Shown here: positions 1-8,641 of the stretch, piece by piece
Position numbering within the stretch: the first letter of the stretch is position 1
Layout: every line of letters begins with the position of its first letter
Assembly: GCA_945861385.1 (NCBI GenBank)
Contig: CAMAUI010000005.1
Location: 1 to 64,000 of the forward strand
DNA from: Prosthecobacter debontii
GTDB taxonomy: Bacteria; Verrucomicrobiota; Verrucomicrobiia; Chthoniobacterales; Chthoniobacteraceae
Reading direction: 5' to 3'
DNA: 64,000 nucleotides
Position numbers and translations under genes: made by a program
Notes under the pieces: generated by a model
Seen by the model: only the letters and a program-made list of their open reading frames with translations
Database searches by the model: none
What the model was told of the DNA's origin: nothing

Positions 1-33
1 GGTCCAGCGACGGGAGCGGACGCGGCGTGTTTT

Positions 34-119
34 GTGGCACAGTGCGTCCCGCCTGTGGGGCCATCAAAGACGCCGGGCGAGACGCCCGCTGGCCCCACAG
101 GCGGGACGCACTGTGCCAC
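34..119. repeat. Long perfect inverted repeat
   Basis: Two perfectly complementary 30-base arms (34-63 and 90-119) flank a 26-base spacer that itself contains a small GGGCG/CGCCC hairpin. The arms start GTGGCACAGTGCGTCCCGCC. Related units lie at 15848-15871 and 23837-23863, so this is a member of a dispersed palindromic family. There is no T-run, so it is not a simple terminator. It lies upstream of the LamG gene. Confidence 0.9.
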
Positions 120-252
120 GTTCCCATCACGGCTCCGCTGTGGACTCGATTTTAATCACGCCCCAAGCAGTCCCTCTACGAATCTCTCCACTTTTCAAAA
201 AAATATGATGGTATCTAAGTTTTCCGCTGTCTGCGGAGCCATTTTCACACGC

Positions 253-1308
253 ATGAAACACGCATTCGCCTCCACGCTGTTCGCGCTCTCGGCGGCCACG
301 GCGGACGTCATGGCGATTGATGGAATTTCCATCGGGCAACCTCGCGAACACCGCGGCGGGTCTTGCGATGGGCAGGATCGAAAACTTGCGGAGCTGCACA
401 CCCGGATCATCGCGGCGGAGCAGCAACTGTCCGAGGCGCGCAAATCCGCCACGGCCGATTTCGACGCATGGCTCGACAAGCTCCCGGAGGGGCCGCAACT
501 CCCGTCGCTCGACGGCGAGACCGCGCGTTTCCACTTCGACACGCTCGACAGAAACGGAACGCCCAATTCCGTCGGCGGCAATCCTGCGAAGACGGTCGGA
601 ACTCCGGTGTTGGTGGATGGGAAGGAAGGCAGGGCCGTCGAGTTCAATGGCGGGGATGGCTTCACATTCCCAGGTCTCGCGCACTTCACGAGGAGTGACG
701 CGTTTTCATTCGCGCTCTGGCTGCGGCAAGCCCGGCCCACACCGCGCGCCGTCGTTCTGCACCGCAGCAGGGCGCACGCTGGCGGGGGCATCCGCGGGTA
801 CGAATTGCTAATCGAGGAGGGCCATGTTTCCTTCGGCCTGCACCACCTGCCTCCCGCCGACTCGCTCAAAGTCGTGACCCGCGAAAAAGTCAGCGGCTGG
901 ACGCACGTCGCCGTCACATACGACGGCTCATCGCGCGCCGGCGGACTTTGCATTTACCTGAACGGACGCGCCGCGAAGCTGGAAATCATCCGCGACACCC
1001 TGCGGAACGACATCACGTGCAGCGAGCACGATCTCGCCATCGGCCACCGCTCTCCCGACGCGGGGTTCAAGGGCGGAAGCGCGGACGATTTCCGCATCTT
1101 CACCCGCGAACTCTCGGCGCTCGAAGTGACCGTCGCAGCCGGGCTCGATGACTACACCACAGCCGTGCAATCCATTCCCACTCCGACGCCTGCGCAGCGG
1201 AAGGCCCTGTTCGATTTCTACATTGCCACCGCACATCAGCCATCGCTCGACGCACGCAAGGCCCTTCACGCAGCCCGCGATGAACTTCGGAAACTTGCCG
1301 GAAACTAG
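253..1308 (+). CDS. LamG-domain protein, remnant of a DUF1549/LamG/DUF1553 (PSD1) protein
   Basis: 351 residues if started at the ATG that gives a plausible signal peptide (MKHAFASTLFALSAATADVMA); an in-frame ATG lies upstream at 205. After a charged helical stretch comes a concanavalin-like LamG domain (about residues 90-300) with the marks of the class, such as GRAVEFNGGDGF, TRSDAFSFALWL, VILHRS-like VVLHRS and WTHVAVTYDGSSRA. In the large cytochrome-associated proteins of Planctomycetes and Verrucomicrobia this domain sits between DUF1549 and DUF1553. Here neither flanking domain is present, and the reading frame stops just after the 'AQRKALFDFYIA' linker that normally leads into DUF1553. 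The gene is probably a decayed or domesticated core. Its last four bases overlap the convergent mutarotase gene. Confidence 0.6.
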   Translation: MKHAFASTLFALSAATADVMAIDGISIGQPREHRGGSCDGQDRKLAELHTRIIAAEQQLSEARKSATADFDAWLDKLPEGPQLPSLDGETARFHFDTLDRNGTPNSVGGNPAKTVGTPVLVDGKEGRAVEFNGGDGFTFPGLAHFTRSDAFSFALWLRQARPTPRAVVLHRSRAHAGGGIRGYELLIEEGHVSFGLHHLPPADSLKVVTREKVSGWTHVAVTYDGSSRAGGLCIYLNGRAAKLEIIRDTLRNDITCSEHDLAIGHRSPDAGFKGGSADDFRIFTRELSALEVTVAAGLDDYTTAVQSIPTPTPAQRKALFDFYIATAHQPSLDARKALHAARDELRKLAGN

Positions 1309-2195
1309 CCGGACTTCCCGATCGAGATACGCGCAATCATTTTGTGCCGCGCTCCGGCCGCAAGCGTCACGGAGTTTTCAAAGGCGTTTCCCGTCTCGAT
1401 GCACACCATTGCCGGCCACTCATCATCGCCAAAATCCGCCATCGCCGCGGATTTCGCGATCCACGGATTCCACACGATCGTCGTGTCAGACCCCTCCTTC
1501 TCCACCACGATCCGCCGGCGCATCACGGGATCCGTCAGCACGCACGCCGCGCGGGTGTTCACATACACGCAATCCGTCTCCTCCGTGAAAACCACCGGCC
1601 CCTGCTGGCGGAGAAGCTTCGTGCGGTCGGGAAAATCACGGTATTCGGCCGCATCGAGCCCCTCCACCGTGGCGCGCCGGGCATCACCCACCGCAAAGTA
1701 GGTGTGAAGCGCCTCGGAAAATGTGAACGCCGCGCCGGTCGTATTCTCCACCTCGAATTCCATCACCAGCTTCGCACCGACCGTATAAATCAGCCGCGCA
1801 ACGAAATCATGCGGCCACTTTTCCCGAGTCTTCCCGCTCGATTGCGTCGCGAGCGCCACGCGGACGCTTCCATCACTCCCCTGCTCCACCCCCTCAAGTT
1901 CCCAAACGACATTCCGCACAAACCCATGCGCCGGGAGTCCCTCGCGCGGGCCAAACCACGGGAAGCACACCGGCACCCCACCACGAATCGCCTTCCCCAC
2001 CTCGAAGACACTTTTTCCGCTCATAAAAATCACCGGCTCCGCGCCGCGCGGCTGCCAGTGCGAGAGTTGCGCGCCGTGGAGAAAAATCCTCGCATCCGCC
2101 ACCGCACCCGTCACCACGAGCACATCCAGCCCGCCCGGCCCCTCCTCCAGTGCCACAACCCCGGGGATCACTTTGCTGCGAAGGTCATCATTCAT
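1305..2195 (-). CDS. D-hexose-6-phosphate mutarotase (aldose-1-epimerase-like)
   Basis: 296 residues, the usual length of the YeaD/glucose-6-phosphate 1-epimerase family, which interconverts anomers of phosphorylated hexoses in the cytoplasm. The family marks are GAQLSHWQP, VPVCFPWFGP, AHGFVRN and HTYFAVGDA (the His after 'EAL' is the expected catalytic His), followed by ETDCVYVNT. It is the downstream gene of a pair with the spermidine-synthase-like gene, 9 bases apart on the same strand. Nothing in the sequence narrows the sugar. Confidence 0.88.
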   Translation of the reverse strand: MNDDLRSKVIPGVVALEEGPGGLDVLVVTGAVADARIFLHGAQLSHWQPRGAEPVIFMSGKSVFEVGKAIRGGVPVCFPWFGPREGLPAHGFVRNVVWELEGVEQGSDGSVRVALATQSSGKTREKWPHDFVARLIYTVGAKLVMEFEVENTTGAAFTFSEALHTYFAVGDARRATVEGLDAAEYRDFPDRTKLLRQQGPVVFTEETDCVYVNTRAACVLTDPVMRRRIVVEKEGSDTTIVWNPWIAKSAAMADFGDDEWPAMVCIETGNAFENSVTLAAGARHKMIARISIGKSG

Positions 2196-2204
2196 CGTGC
2201 GATC

Positions 2205-2966
2205 CTAACGCCGCCCCTGCGCGCGGCGAGCCGGAATCTCCGCCTGCACGGGCCGCGCATCCCGCTCCGCCATGTAAATGACATGCGCAAATCGCTTCGC
2301 CGTCGTATGCGATTTTGCCGGCACCGACGTCGCGCGGAAACCCGCGCGCCCGAGCTGCTCCACGAAGCCCCGCTCCTCGCACGCCGACCAGAACGCGACC
2401 TTCCCACCGGGCTTCAGCGCCCGCCCGATCGCCTCCAAGCCCCGGCGGCTGTAAATCCGCGCATTCCCGGTTTGCACAAACGATGTCGGCCCATTGTCCA
2501 CATCGAGCAAAATGGCGTCGTACACCGACGACGCACGCCGGATCATCGCAAACACATCGTCCGTGAAAACCTTGACCCGCCGGTCATCGAGGCATTTTCC
2601 ATTCACCCCGCGAAGAAACTCACGGTTCCACGCAACGACCTCCGGGAGCAGCTCCGCCACATGAACCTCCGCATCTCGCCCGACGAGATCGAGCACGCGC
2701 TTCAGGCTGAATCCAAGCCCCAGCCCGCCAATCAGCACTCGCACCTCCGGCCGCACCCCGAACCGTCGGCACGGAAGGTCAGCAAGCACGATCTCCGATG
2801 TCGTCGCCGTCGTGCTCATGAGCTGGCGCCCGTTCAGCTTTAGAAAAAATTCGCCGTCATGCTCGATCAGGCACAATCGCGAACCATCGGGCGTTTGGGT
2901 TTCGGCGAGTATGCGGAATGGTTTCAAAATGCGGGCAGGCACAGCAAAGCGGCATTGTTGCACCAC
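2205..2966 (-). CDS. Spermidine synthase-like SAM-dependent methyltransferase-fold protein
   Basis: 253 residues with the Rossmann-like core of the SpeE family: LIGGLGLGFSL is the glycine-rich SAM/dcSAM loop, VHVAELLPEVV carries the acidic residue after beta-2, and DAILLDVDNGP matches the catalytic/post-loop segment, followed by NARIYS. Many such 'spermidine synthase-like' proteins in bacteria are orphan methyltransferases rather than true aminopropyltransferases. No speD lies nearby, so the polyamine role is not established. The gene sits 21 bases downstream of priA and 9 bases upstream of the mutarotase gene, so the three may be co-transcribed. Confidence 0.75.
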   Translation of the reverse strand: MVQQCRFAVPARILKPFRILAETQTPDGSRLCLIEHDGEFFLKLNGRQLMSTTATTSEIVLADLPCRRFGVRPEVRVLIGGLGLGFSLKRVLDLVGRDAEVHVAELLPEVVAWNREFLRGVNGKCLDDRRVKVFTDDVFAMIRRASSVYDAILLDVDNGPTSFVQTGNARIYSRRGLEAIGRALKPGGKVAFWSACEERGFVEQLGRAGFRATSVPAKSHTTAKRFAHVIYMAERDARPVQAEIPARRAQGRR

Positions 2967-2987
2967 TGCGAGGATGGATTTTCTCCA

Positions 2988-5237
2988 TCACATGAGCTGA
3001 TAAGCATCCACGTCCACGACGACGAACACATCCTCCGGCAGCGTGAGGCGGTCGAGCACCCCACGAAGGGCGCGGCTGAGCTTCAGCACCGCCCGTGAAC
3101 GCAGGGCGATGTGCCAGCGGAAATTGCCGTGGGACTTTTCCAGCGGCGCTGGGGCGAAGTCCCCGAGCGTCACCCCCGGCGGCAGCGATTCCTTCATCCG
3201 CCGGTGCAGCGTCTCGGCGGACAATTGCGCACGGCCCTCGTGCGGCGAGCGGATGGTGATGAGCACAAAATGCGTGAACGGCGGCTGGTTCATCTTTTCA
3301 CGCCACTCTATCTCCTGCTCAAAAAAACCGTCGAAATCGTGATGCCGGGCGAACTGGATGGCGGGATGAAACGGCGTGTAGCTCTGCACGACGACCTCGC
3401 CCTCGACATCCCCGCGCCCCGCACGCCCGGCGACCTGCGTGAGAAGCTGGAACGTGCGCTCGCTCGCGCGGAAATCCGGGATGTGGAGCCCCATGTCTGC
3501 GTTCACGATCCCGACGAGCGTCACATTCGGAAAGTGCAGCCCTTTCGCGATCATCTGCGTTCCGACGAGGATGTCTATCTTGCCAGTCCTGAAAGCCCCG
3601 AGTGTTTCCCGGTACGCGTCGCGCCGCTGCATCGCGTCTGCATCCATGCGGCGCACCACGGCCTTCGGGAATGTCTGCGCCACCGCGTCCTCCACCTTTT
3701 CGGTCCCGATTCCCGTGTATTTGATCCCGGGATCCTTGCAGCTCGGACATTTTCCAGGCGCGACCGCGATGTGCCCGCAAATGTGGCACACGATGCGCCC
3801 CGCGCCGCGGTGAAAGGTGAGCGCCACGGAGCAGTTCGGGCACTCGGCGACGAAGCCGCATTTGCCGCAAAGCAGTGTGGTGGAAAAGCCGCGGCGGTTG
3901 AGAAAAAGGATCGTCTGCTCGCTCTTTGCGAGACGGCTTTCGATGGCCGTTCGCAGCGGGTCGCTGAGGATCGGCGAGGATTTCTTCGCCTCGAGCCGCA
4001 TGTCCACGATCCGGATGAACGGCATCTTCTGGTCATCCACGCGAAGCGTGAGACGCAGGAGTTCGTATTTCCCGGTCGCGGCGTTGTGAAAACTTTCCAG
4101 CGACGGCGTCGCGCTGCCGAGCAGCACCGCGCATTTTTCCAAGTGCCCGCGAAGCACCGCGATGTCCCGCCCGTGGTAGCGCGGCGTCTCCTCCTGCTTG
4201 TAAGAATTCTCATGCTCCTCATCCACGATGATGATCCCGAGCCTCCCGACCGGCGCAAACACCGCCGAGCGCGCACCGATCACGATGCGTGCGCGGCCGC
4301 TGCGGATCCGATGCCATTCATCGTGCCGCTCCCCGTCGCTCAAGTGGCTGTGCAGCACGGCGACCTCGTGGTGCGTCGCCGCGAATCGCGACTTGAAACG
4401 CTCGACGGTCTGCGGCGTGAGCGAAATCTCCGGCACGAGCAGGATCGCGGAAAATCCGCGCTCGAGCACCCGGTCAATCGCCTGCAAATAAATCTCCGTC
4501 TTTCCGCTGCCGGTCACACCGTGGAGCAGAACCGGCTTCACCTCCCGCTTCCCGCCTGCGGCACTGCCCTGCTCGGCGGCGCAGACGGCATCAACTCCCT
4601 CCGCCACGCGCTTGAACACGGCGATCTGCTCCTCGTTCAGCTCAAGCTTCCCGCTGGCGACAAACTCGTCCCTCGCGCACGGATCGCGATCCACCTTCTC
4701 CGACTCCACGACGAGCAGCCCCTTTTTCGCCATCGCCTGCACCGTCTGGTGGGCCACTCCGCATGCTTCACAAAGTTCCGTGACGTGCATGGGCTTCCCC
4801 GCGTCCCGCAGCGCCACGACCACATCCGCCTGGCGCGGGGCCTTCGCATCGAGCGCGGCGATCTCCTCCGCGCTCATGTCCCTCGCGAGCCGCGCCACGA
4901 GCCGCACTTTATGCCCGACCTCGGCCTTGCGGATCACGTTCGGCAAAACCGTCCGCATCGCGGCTTCGATCGGGCAGCAGTAATAATCCGCCATCCATTC
5001 GGCCAGGCGGATGAGCTGCGGACTCAGCTCCGGCTCATTGCCAACCAGCTCGGAAATGGGCCGCACTCCGCCGGCCTCCGTCGTCTCACTCAGCCCGATG
5101 ACAGTGCCGAGCAACGTCCGCGTCCGCACCGGCACGCGCACGCGCGAGCCCACCGCGGGCGACAGCGCCTCCGGGATTTCATAATCGAAGGCACGCCCGC
5201 CGGAATCATCGAGCAGCACGCGCGCGTATTTCGGCAT
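2988..5237 (-). CDS. priA: Primosomal protein N' (replication restart helicase PriA)
   Basis: 749 residues from the ATG of MPKYARVLLDD, which matches the usual N-terminus; an upstream in-frame start at 5333 would add an unconserved stretch. PriA is the 3'-5' DNA helicase that recognises stalled forks and reloads the replisome. Visible features are the N-terminal 3'-binding/winged-helix region, Walker A GVTGSGKTEIY (about residue 236), the DEEH box (about residue 337) with ETPRYHGRD, and a zinc-binding cysteine cluster (CGKCGF, CPNC, CHICG, CPSC, about residues 456-499), then GTQMIAKGLHFP and the QVAGRAGRG motif. The gene is divergent from the MEMO-AMMECR1 gene with about 125 bases between the starts. 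Confidence 0.97.
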   Translation of the reverse strand: MPKYARVLLDDSGGRAFDYEIPEALSPAVGSRVRVPVRTRTLLGTVIGLSETTEAGGVRPISELVGNEPELSPQLIRLAEWMADYYCCPIEAAMRTVLPNVIRKAEVGHKVRLVARLARDMSAEEIAALDAKAPRQADVVVALRDAGKPMHVTELCEACGVAHQTVQAMAKKGLLVVESEKVDRDPCARDEFVASGKLELNEEQIAVFKRVAEGVDAVCAAEQGSAAGGKREVKPVLLHGVTGSGKTEIYLQAIDRVLERGFSAILLVPEISLTPQTVERFKSRFAATHHEVAVLHSHLSDGERHDEWHRIRSGRARIVIGARSAVFAPVGRLGIIIVDEEHENSYKQEETPRYHGRDIAVLRGHLEKCAVLLGSATPSLESFHNAATGKYELLRLTLRVDDQKMPFIRIVDMRLEAKKSSPILSDPLRTAIESRLAKSEQTILFLNRRGFSTTLLCGKCGFVAECPNCSVALTFHRGAGRIVCHICGHIAVAPGKCPSCKDPGIKYTGIGTEKVEDAVAQTFPKAVVRRMDADAMQRRDAYRETLGAFRTGKIDILVGTQMIAKGLHFPNVTLVGIVNADMGLHIPDFRASERTFQLLTQVAGRAGRGDVEGEVVVQSYTPFHPAIQFARHHDFDGFFEQEIEWREKMNQPPFTHFVLITIRSPHEGRAQLSAETLHRRMKESLPPGVTLGDFAPAPLEKSHGNFRWHIALRSRAVLKLSRALRGVLDRLTLPEDVFVVVDVDAYQLM

Positions 5238-5362
5238 TCCCGCGAGCATGCAAAGCCGCGCCCGTTTGTCCACCGTGGCGCTTTGGCACAAAGCTGGCGG
5301 CTTGCGGCAAAATCCGCACAAACAGAGTGGCACACGGCTTTCGCGCGGCTACGCTCGATGGC

Positions 5363-6697
5363 ATGGACAAGACCCCGATTACCATTGCCGCATTGATGCC
5401 CCACCCTCCCGTGCTCGTGCCCGCTGTCGGTGGTGCGCGGATTGCGGATATCCAGTCAAGCCTCGATGCGATGCGCGAACTTTCCCGCTCCATCATCGCC
5501 ACACGGCCGGACACAGTCGTGGTCATCTCCCCGCACTCGCCCCGCTCGCCATTTGCGTTCGGCGTGTGGACGTGCGCGGAATTGCGCGGCTCCTTCGCGC
5601 CTTTCAACGCGCCCGACGCCACGATCGCGCTGCCCGTGGATCGCGGGTTCGTCGAGGCACTCGCAAAGACCGGCATCCAGCTCAATGCGATTCCCGGCGG
5701 CGCACTCGATCATGGCGCGATGGTGCCGCTATGGTTCCTGGCCGAGGCCGGCTGGAGCGGGCCGACGGTCGTGCTCGCGCTGAATCACCCCGGGGCGGGC
5801 GGCCTCCACGATCTTGGCCGGGCCATCGCGGCGGCGGCGCAGTCACTCGGGCGAAAAATCGCGCTCATCGCGAGCGGCGACATGAGCCACCGCCTCATCC
5901 CCGGCGCACCCGCGGGATTCGAGCCGACGGCGAAAGAGTTCGACGCCAGATTCGTTTCGCTTCTCCGGGAGCACGCGTACCGCGACATCGAGCGGATCAG
6001 CCCCGTCCTCCAGGCGCGCGCAGCCGAGGATGTCGTGGACTCGACCGCGGTGGCGATGGCAGCGACAAACTGGCAGACGGCCGGTGGCCGGGTTCTCAGC
6101 TACGAAGGCCCTTTCGGTGTGGGCTACACGGTGGCGGTTCTTTACGCGGCATCCGAGGACAACTCTGATGAATGCACCGACGGCAGCGTGCTCCCGCACA
6201 TCGCGCGCCGTGCCGCGGAAGCCGCATTTTCGCGGGAGCCCATCGAGCCTCCGGTCCCGCGTGGTGAGTATCTCCAGCAAAGCGCGGGGGTGTTTGTGAC
6301 GATCAAGACCAGCGGAGGGCGCCTGCGCGGATGCATGGGCTCGCTCGAACAGGCGGCAACGCCAAACATCGTCACGGAAACCTGGCGCAACGCCCAGCTC
6401 GCCGCCTTCAAGGATCCCCGCTTCCCGCAAGTCACCGCCGTCGAACTCCACAATCTGCGTTTCGAGGTCAGCGTGCTTCACACGTTCGAGGAGGTCGTCG
6501 CGCGCGAGGATCTCGACCCGGCACGCTACGGCGTGATCGTCAGCACCGCCGATGGGCGACGCGCAACGCTGCTCCCCGGCATCGAGGGAATCGAAACGGT
6601 GGAGCAACAATGGCGCACAGTCTGCCAAAAGGGGGGTATCGCCCACGACGAATCGGTGCGCATCGTCCGCTACCAGGTGGACAAGTTTTCCGAATGA
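5363..6697 (+). CDS. Fused MEMO (extradiol dioxygenase-like) and AMMECR1 protein
   Basis: 444 residues from the ATG of MDKTPITIAAL. The N-terminal part (about 1-270) is the MEMO/LigB-like class III extradiol dioxygenase fold with conserved metal-ligand-like histidines in PHPPVL, SPHSPR, DHGAMVPLWF, NHPG and SGDMSHR. The C-terminal part (about 280-444) is AMMECR1, with RGCMGSLE and DPRFPQVT. In many prokaryotes these are separate genes beside a radical SAM enzyme (the AmmeMemoRadiSam set, amrA/amrB/amrS); here the two are one chain. Its stop overlaps the radical SAM start as ATGA. The biochemical role of the set is not well established, so no substrate is proposed. Confidence 0.9.
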   Translation: MDKTPITIAALMPHPPVLVPAVGGARIADIQSSLDAMRELSRSIIATRPDTVVVISPHSPRSPFAFGVWTCAELRGSFAPFNAPDATIALPVDRGFVEALAKTGIQLNAIPGGALDHGAMVPLWFLAEAGWSGPTVVLALNHPGAGGLHDLGRAIAAAAQSLGRKIALIASGDMSHRLIPGAPAGFEPTAKEFDARFVSLLREHAYRDIERISPVLQARAAEDVVDSTAVAMAATNWQTAGGRVLSYEGPFGVGYTVAVLYAASEDNSDECTDGSVLPHIARRAAEAAFSREPIEPPVPRGEYLQQSAGVFVTIKTSGGRLRGCMGSLEQAATPNIVTETWRNAQLAAFKDPRFPQVTAVELHNLRFEVSVLHTFEEVVAREDLDPARYGVIVSTADGRRATLLPGIEGIETVEQQWRTVCQKGGIAHDESVRIVRYQVDKFSE

Positions 6698-7785
6698 CAG
6701 CCACGGGCACCATGATCGCCGAATCCCAACATCCGGGCCGATGGTGGACGCCGCTCGCGGACGGACGCATCGAGTGCCGGCTATGCCCGCGCTTCTGCAA
6801 GCTGCGCGACGGGCAGCGCGGGTTTTGCTTTGTCCGCAAACGCGAGGGCGACGCGATGGTGCTCACGACCTACGGACGCAGCAGCGGCTTCTGCATAGAC
6901 CCGATCGAAAAGAAACCGCTGAACCATTTTCACCCCGGCAGCAGCGTGCTGTCGTTCGGCACCGCGGGCTGCAACCTCGGCTGCCGATTCTGCCAGAACT
7001 GGGACATCAGCAAGGCGCGCGAGATGGACAAGCTGATGGACGCCGCATCGCCCGCCGCCATCGCGCACGCGGCGGTGCGGCTCGGCTGCCGCTCGGTCGC
7101 GTTCACATACAATGACCCGGTGATTTTCGCCGAATACGCGCTCGATGTCGCGGAGGCCTGCCGCTCGTGGAATGTGAAGACGGTCGCCGTCACAGCGGGC
7201 TACATCACCGACGATGCACGCGCGGAATTTTACAGCGGGATGGACGCGGCGAACGTGGATCTCAAGGGGTTCACGGAGGAATTTTACCATCGCCAGTGCT
7301 TCGGCGAACTCGCGCCCGTGCTCGAGACGCTGCGCTTTCTCCGGCATCACACAAAGGTCTGGTTCGAGATCACCACGCTGCTCATCCCCGGTGAAAACGA
7401 CAGCGACGCCGAACTGCACCGCGCCGCTGACTGGATCGCGGAAAACATCGGCCCCGATGTGCCGTGGCATTTCACCGCGTTTCATCCGGATTTCAAAATG
7501 CGTGACAAGCCCGCCACTCCCCCCGCCACGCTCACACGCGCCCGGAACATCGCGATGTCGAAGGGCCTGCGCTACGTGTACACCGGCAACGTGCATGACA
7601 GCAACGGCGGCAGCACGTGGTGCCCCGGCTGCAGCGAACTCCTCATCGAGCGCGACTGGTACGTGCTCGGGAAATGGAATCTCACCGGCAATCGCTGCGT
7701 AAAATGCGGCTTCGAAATCGCAGGCCATTTCGACGCCATCCCCGGCAAGTGGGGTTCGCGCCGTGTGCCGGTGCGCTTGAGTTGA
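6694..7785 (+). CDS. amrS: AmmeMemoRadiSam system radical SAM enzyme
   Basis: 363 residues, starting inside the stop of the MEMO-AMMECR1 gene (ATGA). The protein has an N-terminal cysteine cluster (CRLCPRFC) typical of PflA-like activating enzymes, the radical SAM motif CNLGCRFCQNW (CxxxCxxC), the SAM-binding region FTYNDPVIF and GYITDDA, and a C-terminal cysteine set (CPGC and CVKCG) that fits the family. It resembles glycyl-radical-enzyme activating proteins, but no glycyl radical enzyme gene lies in the window; the partner is presumably the fused MEMO-AMMECR1 protein. The gene ends 6 bases before the convergent nucleotidyltransferase gene. Confidence 0.93.
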   Translation: MTATGTMIAESQHPGRWWTPLADGRIECRLCPRFCKLRDGQRGFCFVRKREGDAMVLTTYGRSSGFCIDPIEKKPLNHFHPGSSVLSFGTAGCNLGCRFCQNWDISKAREMDKLMDAASPAAIAHAAVRLGCRSVAFTYNDPVIFAEYALDVAEACRSWNVKTVAVTAGYITDDARAEFYSGMDAANVDLKGFTEEFYHRQCFGELAPVLETLRFLRHHTKVWFEITTLLIPGENDSDAELHRAADWIAENIGPDVPWHFTAFHPDFKMRDKPATPPATLTRARNIAMSKGLRYVYTGNVHDSNGGSTWCPGCSELLIERDWYVLGKWNLTGNRCVKCGFEIAGHFDAIPGKWGSRRVPVRLS

Positions 7786-7791
7786 GGCGGC

Positions 7792-8370
7792 TCAGAGCAG
7801 CCTGTACTTTTTCAGCCGCCACTCGAGCTGCGCGATGATCCCGTCGTCCTCCTTGAGCGCGGCGAGCGGGCGGAGTTCTTCGAGGATTTGCGGGATGTTC
7901 AGCTTTGCGCCTTGCGCGTCGAGAACACAATCCACGTCCACCCAATCCTGGCCGCGCGAGGCGAACGACTTATGAACTATCAAATCTTCCGCGCTGCATG
8001 TGATCAACTCAGCGCCTTCGGGCGAGCGCCACGGTGTGGCGCGTTCGACGCATCGCAATTCAAACTCCAGCGCGCCGAGGGCGACGTCCATCGGCACGCC
8101 GTTTTCATGAACGAGCCGGAGTACGCGTGTCCGACGGGCAAACTCCGCCGCATCGGGCCGCAGACCGGCGAAACGCGAGAGCAGTCCGCCGATGCACTCG
8201 TCGTCGAGTGCGAACTGGGTGAATACCGTCATGTCGGCGTCCTTCGTGAAACGCGGGCGCGACCAGCGATGTACGGCGATTCCGCCGATGATGCAAAAAC
8301 GCCAGCCTTTCGCGCGGCAAAACTCCTGCAAGTCGCGCGCCGCCGCAAAGAGCGCGTTCACGCCTTCCAT
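7792..8370 (-). CDS. AbiEii/AbiGii-like nucleotidyltransferase (toxin-like)
   Basis: 192 residues from the ATG of MEGVNALFAAARD. The fold marks of a minimal nucleotidyltransferase are clear: CIIGGIAVHRW (the G-G motif), then FTKDADMTVFT, which supplies the paired acidic residues (D-A-D), and a third acidic position in MDVALG. ITCSAEDLIVHKSFA matches the C-terminal helix common to AbiEii-type toxins and other substrate-unknown NTases. The 81-residue gene upstream overlaps its start by 13 bases, so the two are translated as a pair. It could be a toxin or a housekeeping nucleotidyltransferase; the sequence does not decide. Confidence 0.75.
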   Translation of the reverse strand: MEGVNALFAAARDLQEFCRAKGWRFCIIGGIAVHRWSRPRFTKDADMTVFTQFALDDECIGGLLSRFAGLRPDAAEFARRTRVLRLVHENGVPMDVALGALEFELRCVERATPWRSPEGAELITCSAEDLIVHKSFASRGQDWVDVDCVLDAQGAKLNIPQILEELRPLAALKEDDGIIAQLEWRLKKYRLL

Positions 8371-8603
8371 CCTCGGCGGAAGATTCGTTGCTGCTCGACG
8401 AGCCCCGTCTCCTCCACCAGCCCCGGCGATGCGGCCATGATTCCATGCCAGTCTGAAAGTACGGACTCGGCATCCAGCCACGCTTGCTCGTCTGTGCGTC
8501 CTCGAGCGCGAGAGAGCTGGCCCTCTTCCGCCGCCTTGCAGCCTTCGATGTAACGCCTCACGTAGTCTCGTTGTTCATCGAGCGTCATCGTCGGTGCATT
8601 CAT
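8358..8603 (-). CDS. Small acidic protein paired with nucleotidyltransferase (antitoxin-like)
   Basis: 81 residues beginning MNAPTMTLDEQRDYVRRYI, with a second possible start at 8588. It has no recognisable DNA-binding motif, but its size, charge pattern, position directly upstream and 13-base overlap with the nucleotidyltransferase gene fit the small partner of a two-gene toxin-antitoxin or regulatory pair. Unlike AbiEi antitoxins it is too short to contain a winged-helix domain plus an extension. The function is unassigned. Confidence 0.6.
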   Translation of the reverse strand: MNAPTMTLDEQRDYVRRYIEGCKAAEEGQLSRARGRTDEQAWLDAESVLSDWHGIMAASPGLVEETGLVEQQRIFRRGWKA

Positions 8604-8641
8604 GCAGGAAATGATACCCGCTCGCGCAGGGCGTGCGAGCT

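Noticed and set aside
3111-5396. Long open frame of 761 codons opposite priA
   Set aside because: It is antisense to a clear priA, is rich in Arg/His/Pro as expected from a shadow frame in GC-rich DNA, and shows no domain.
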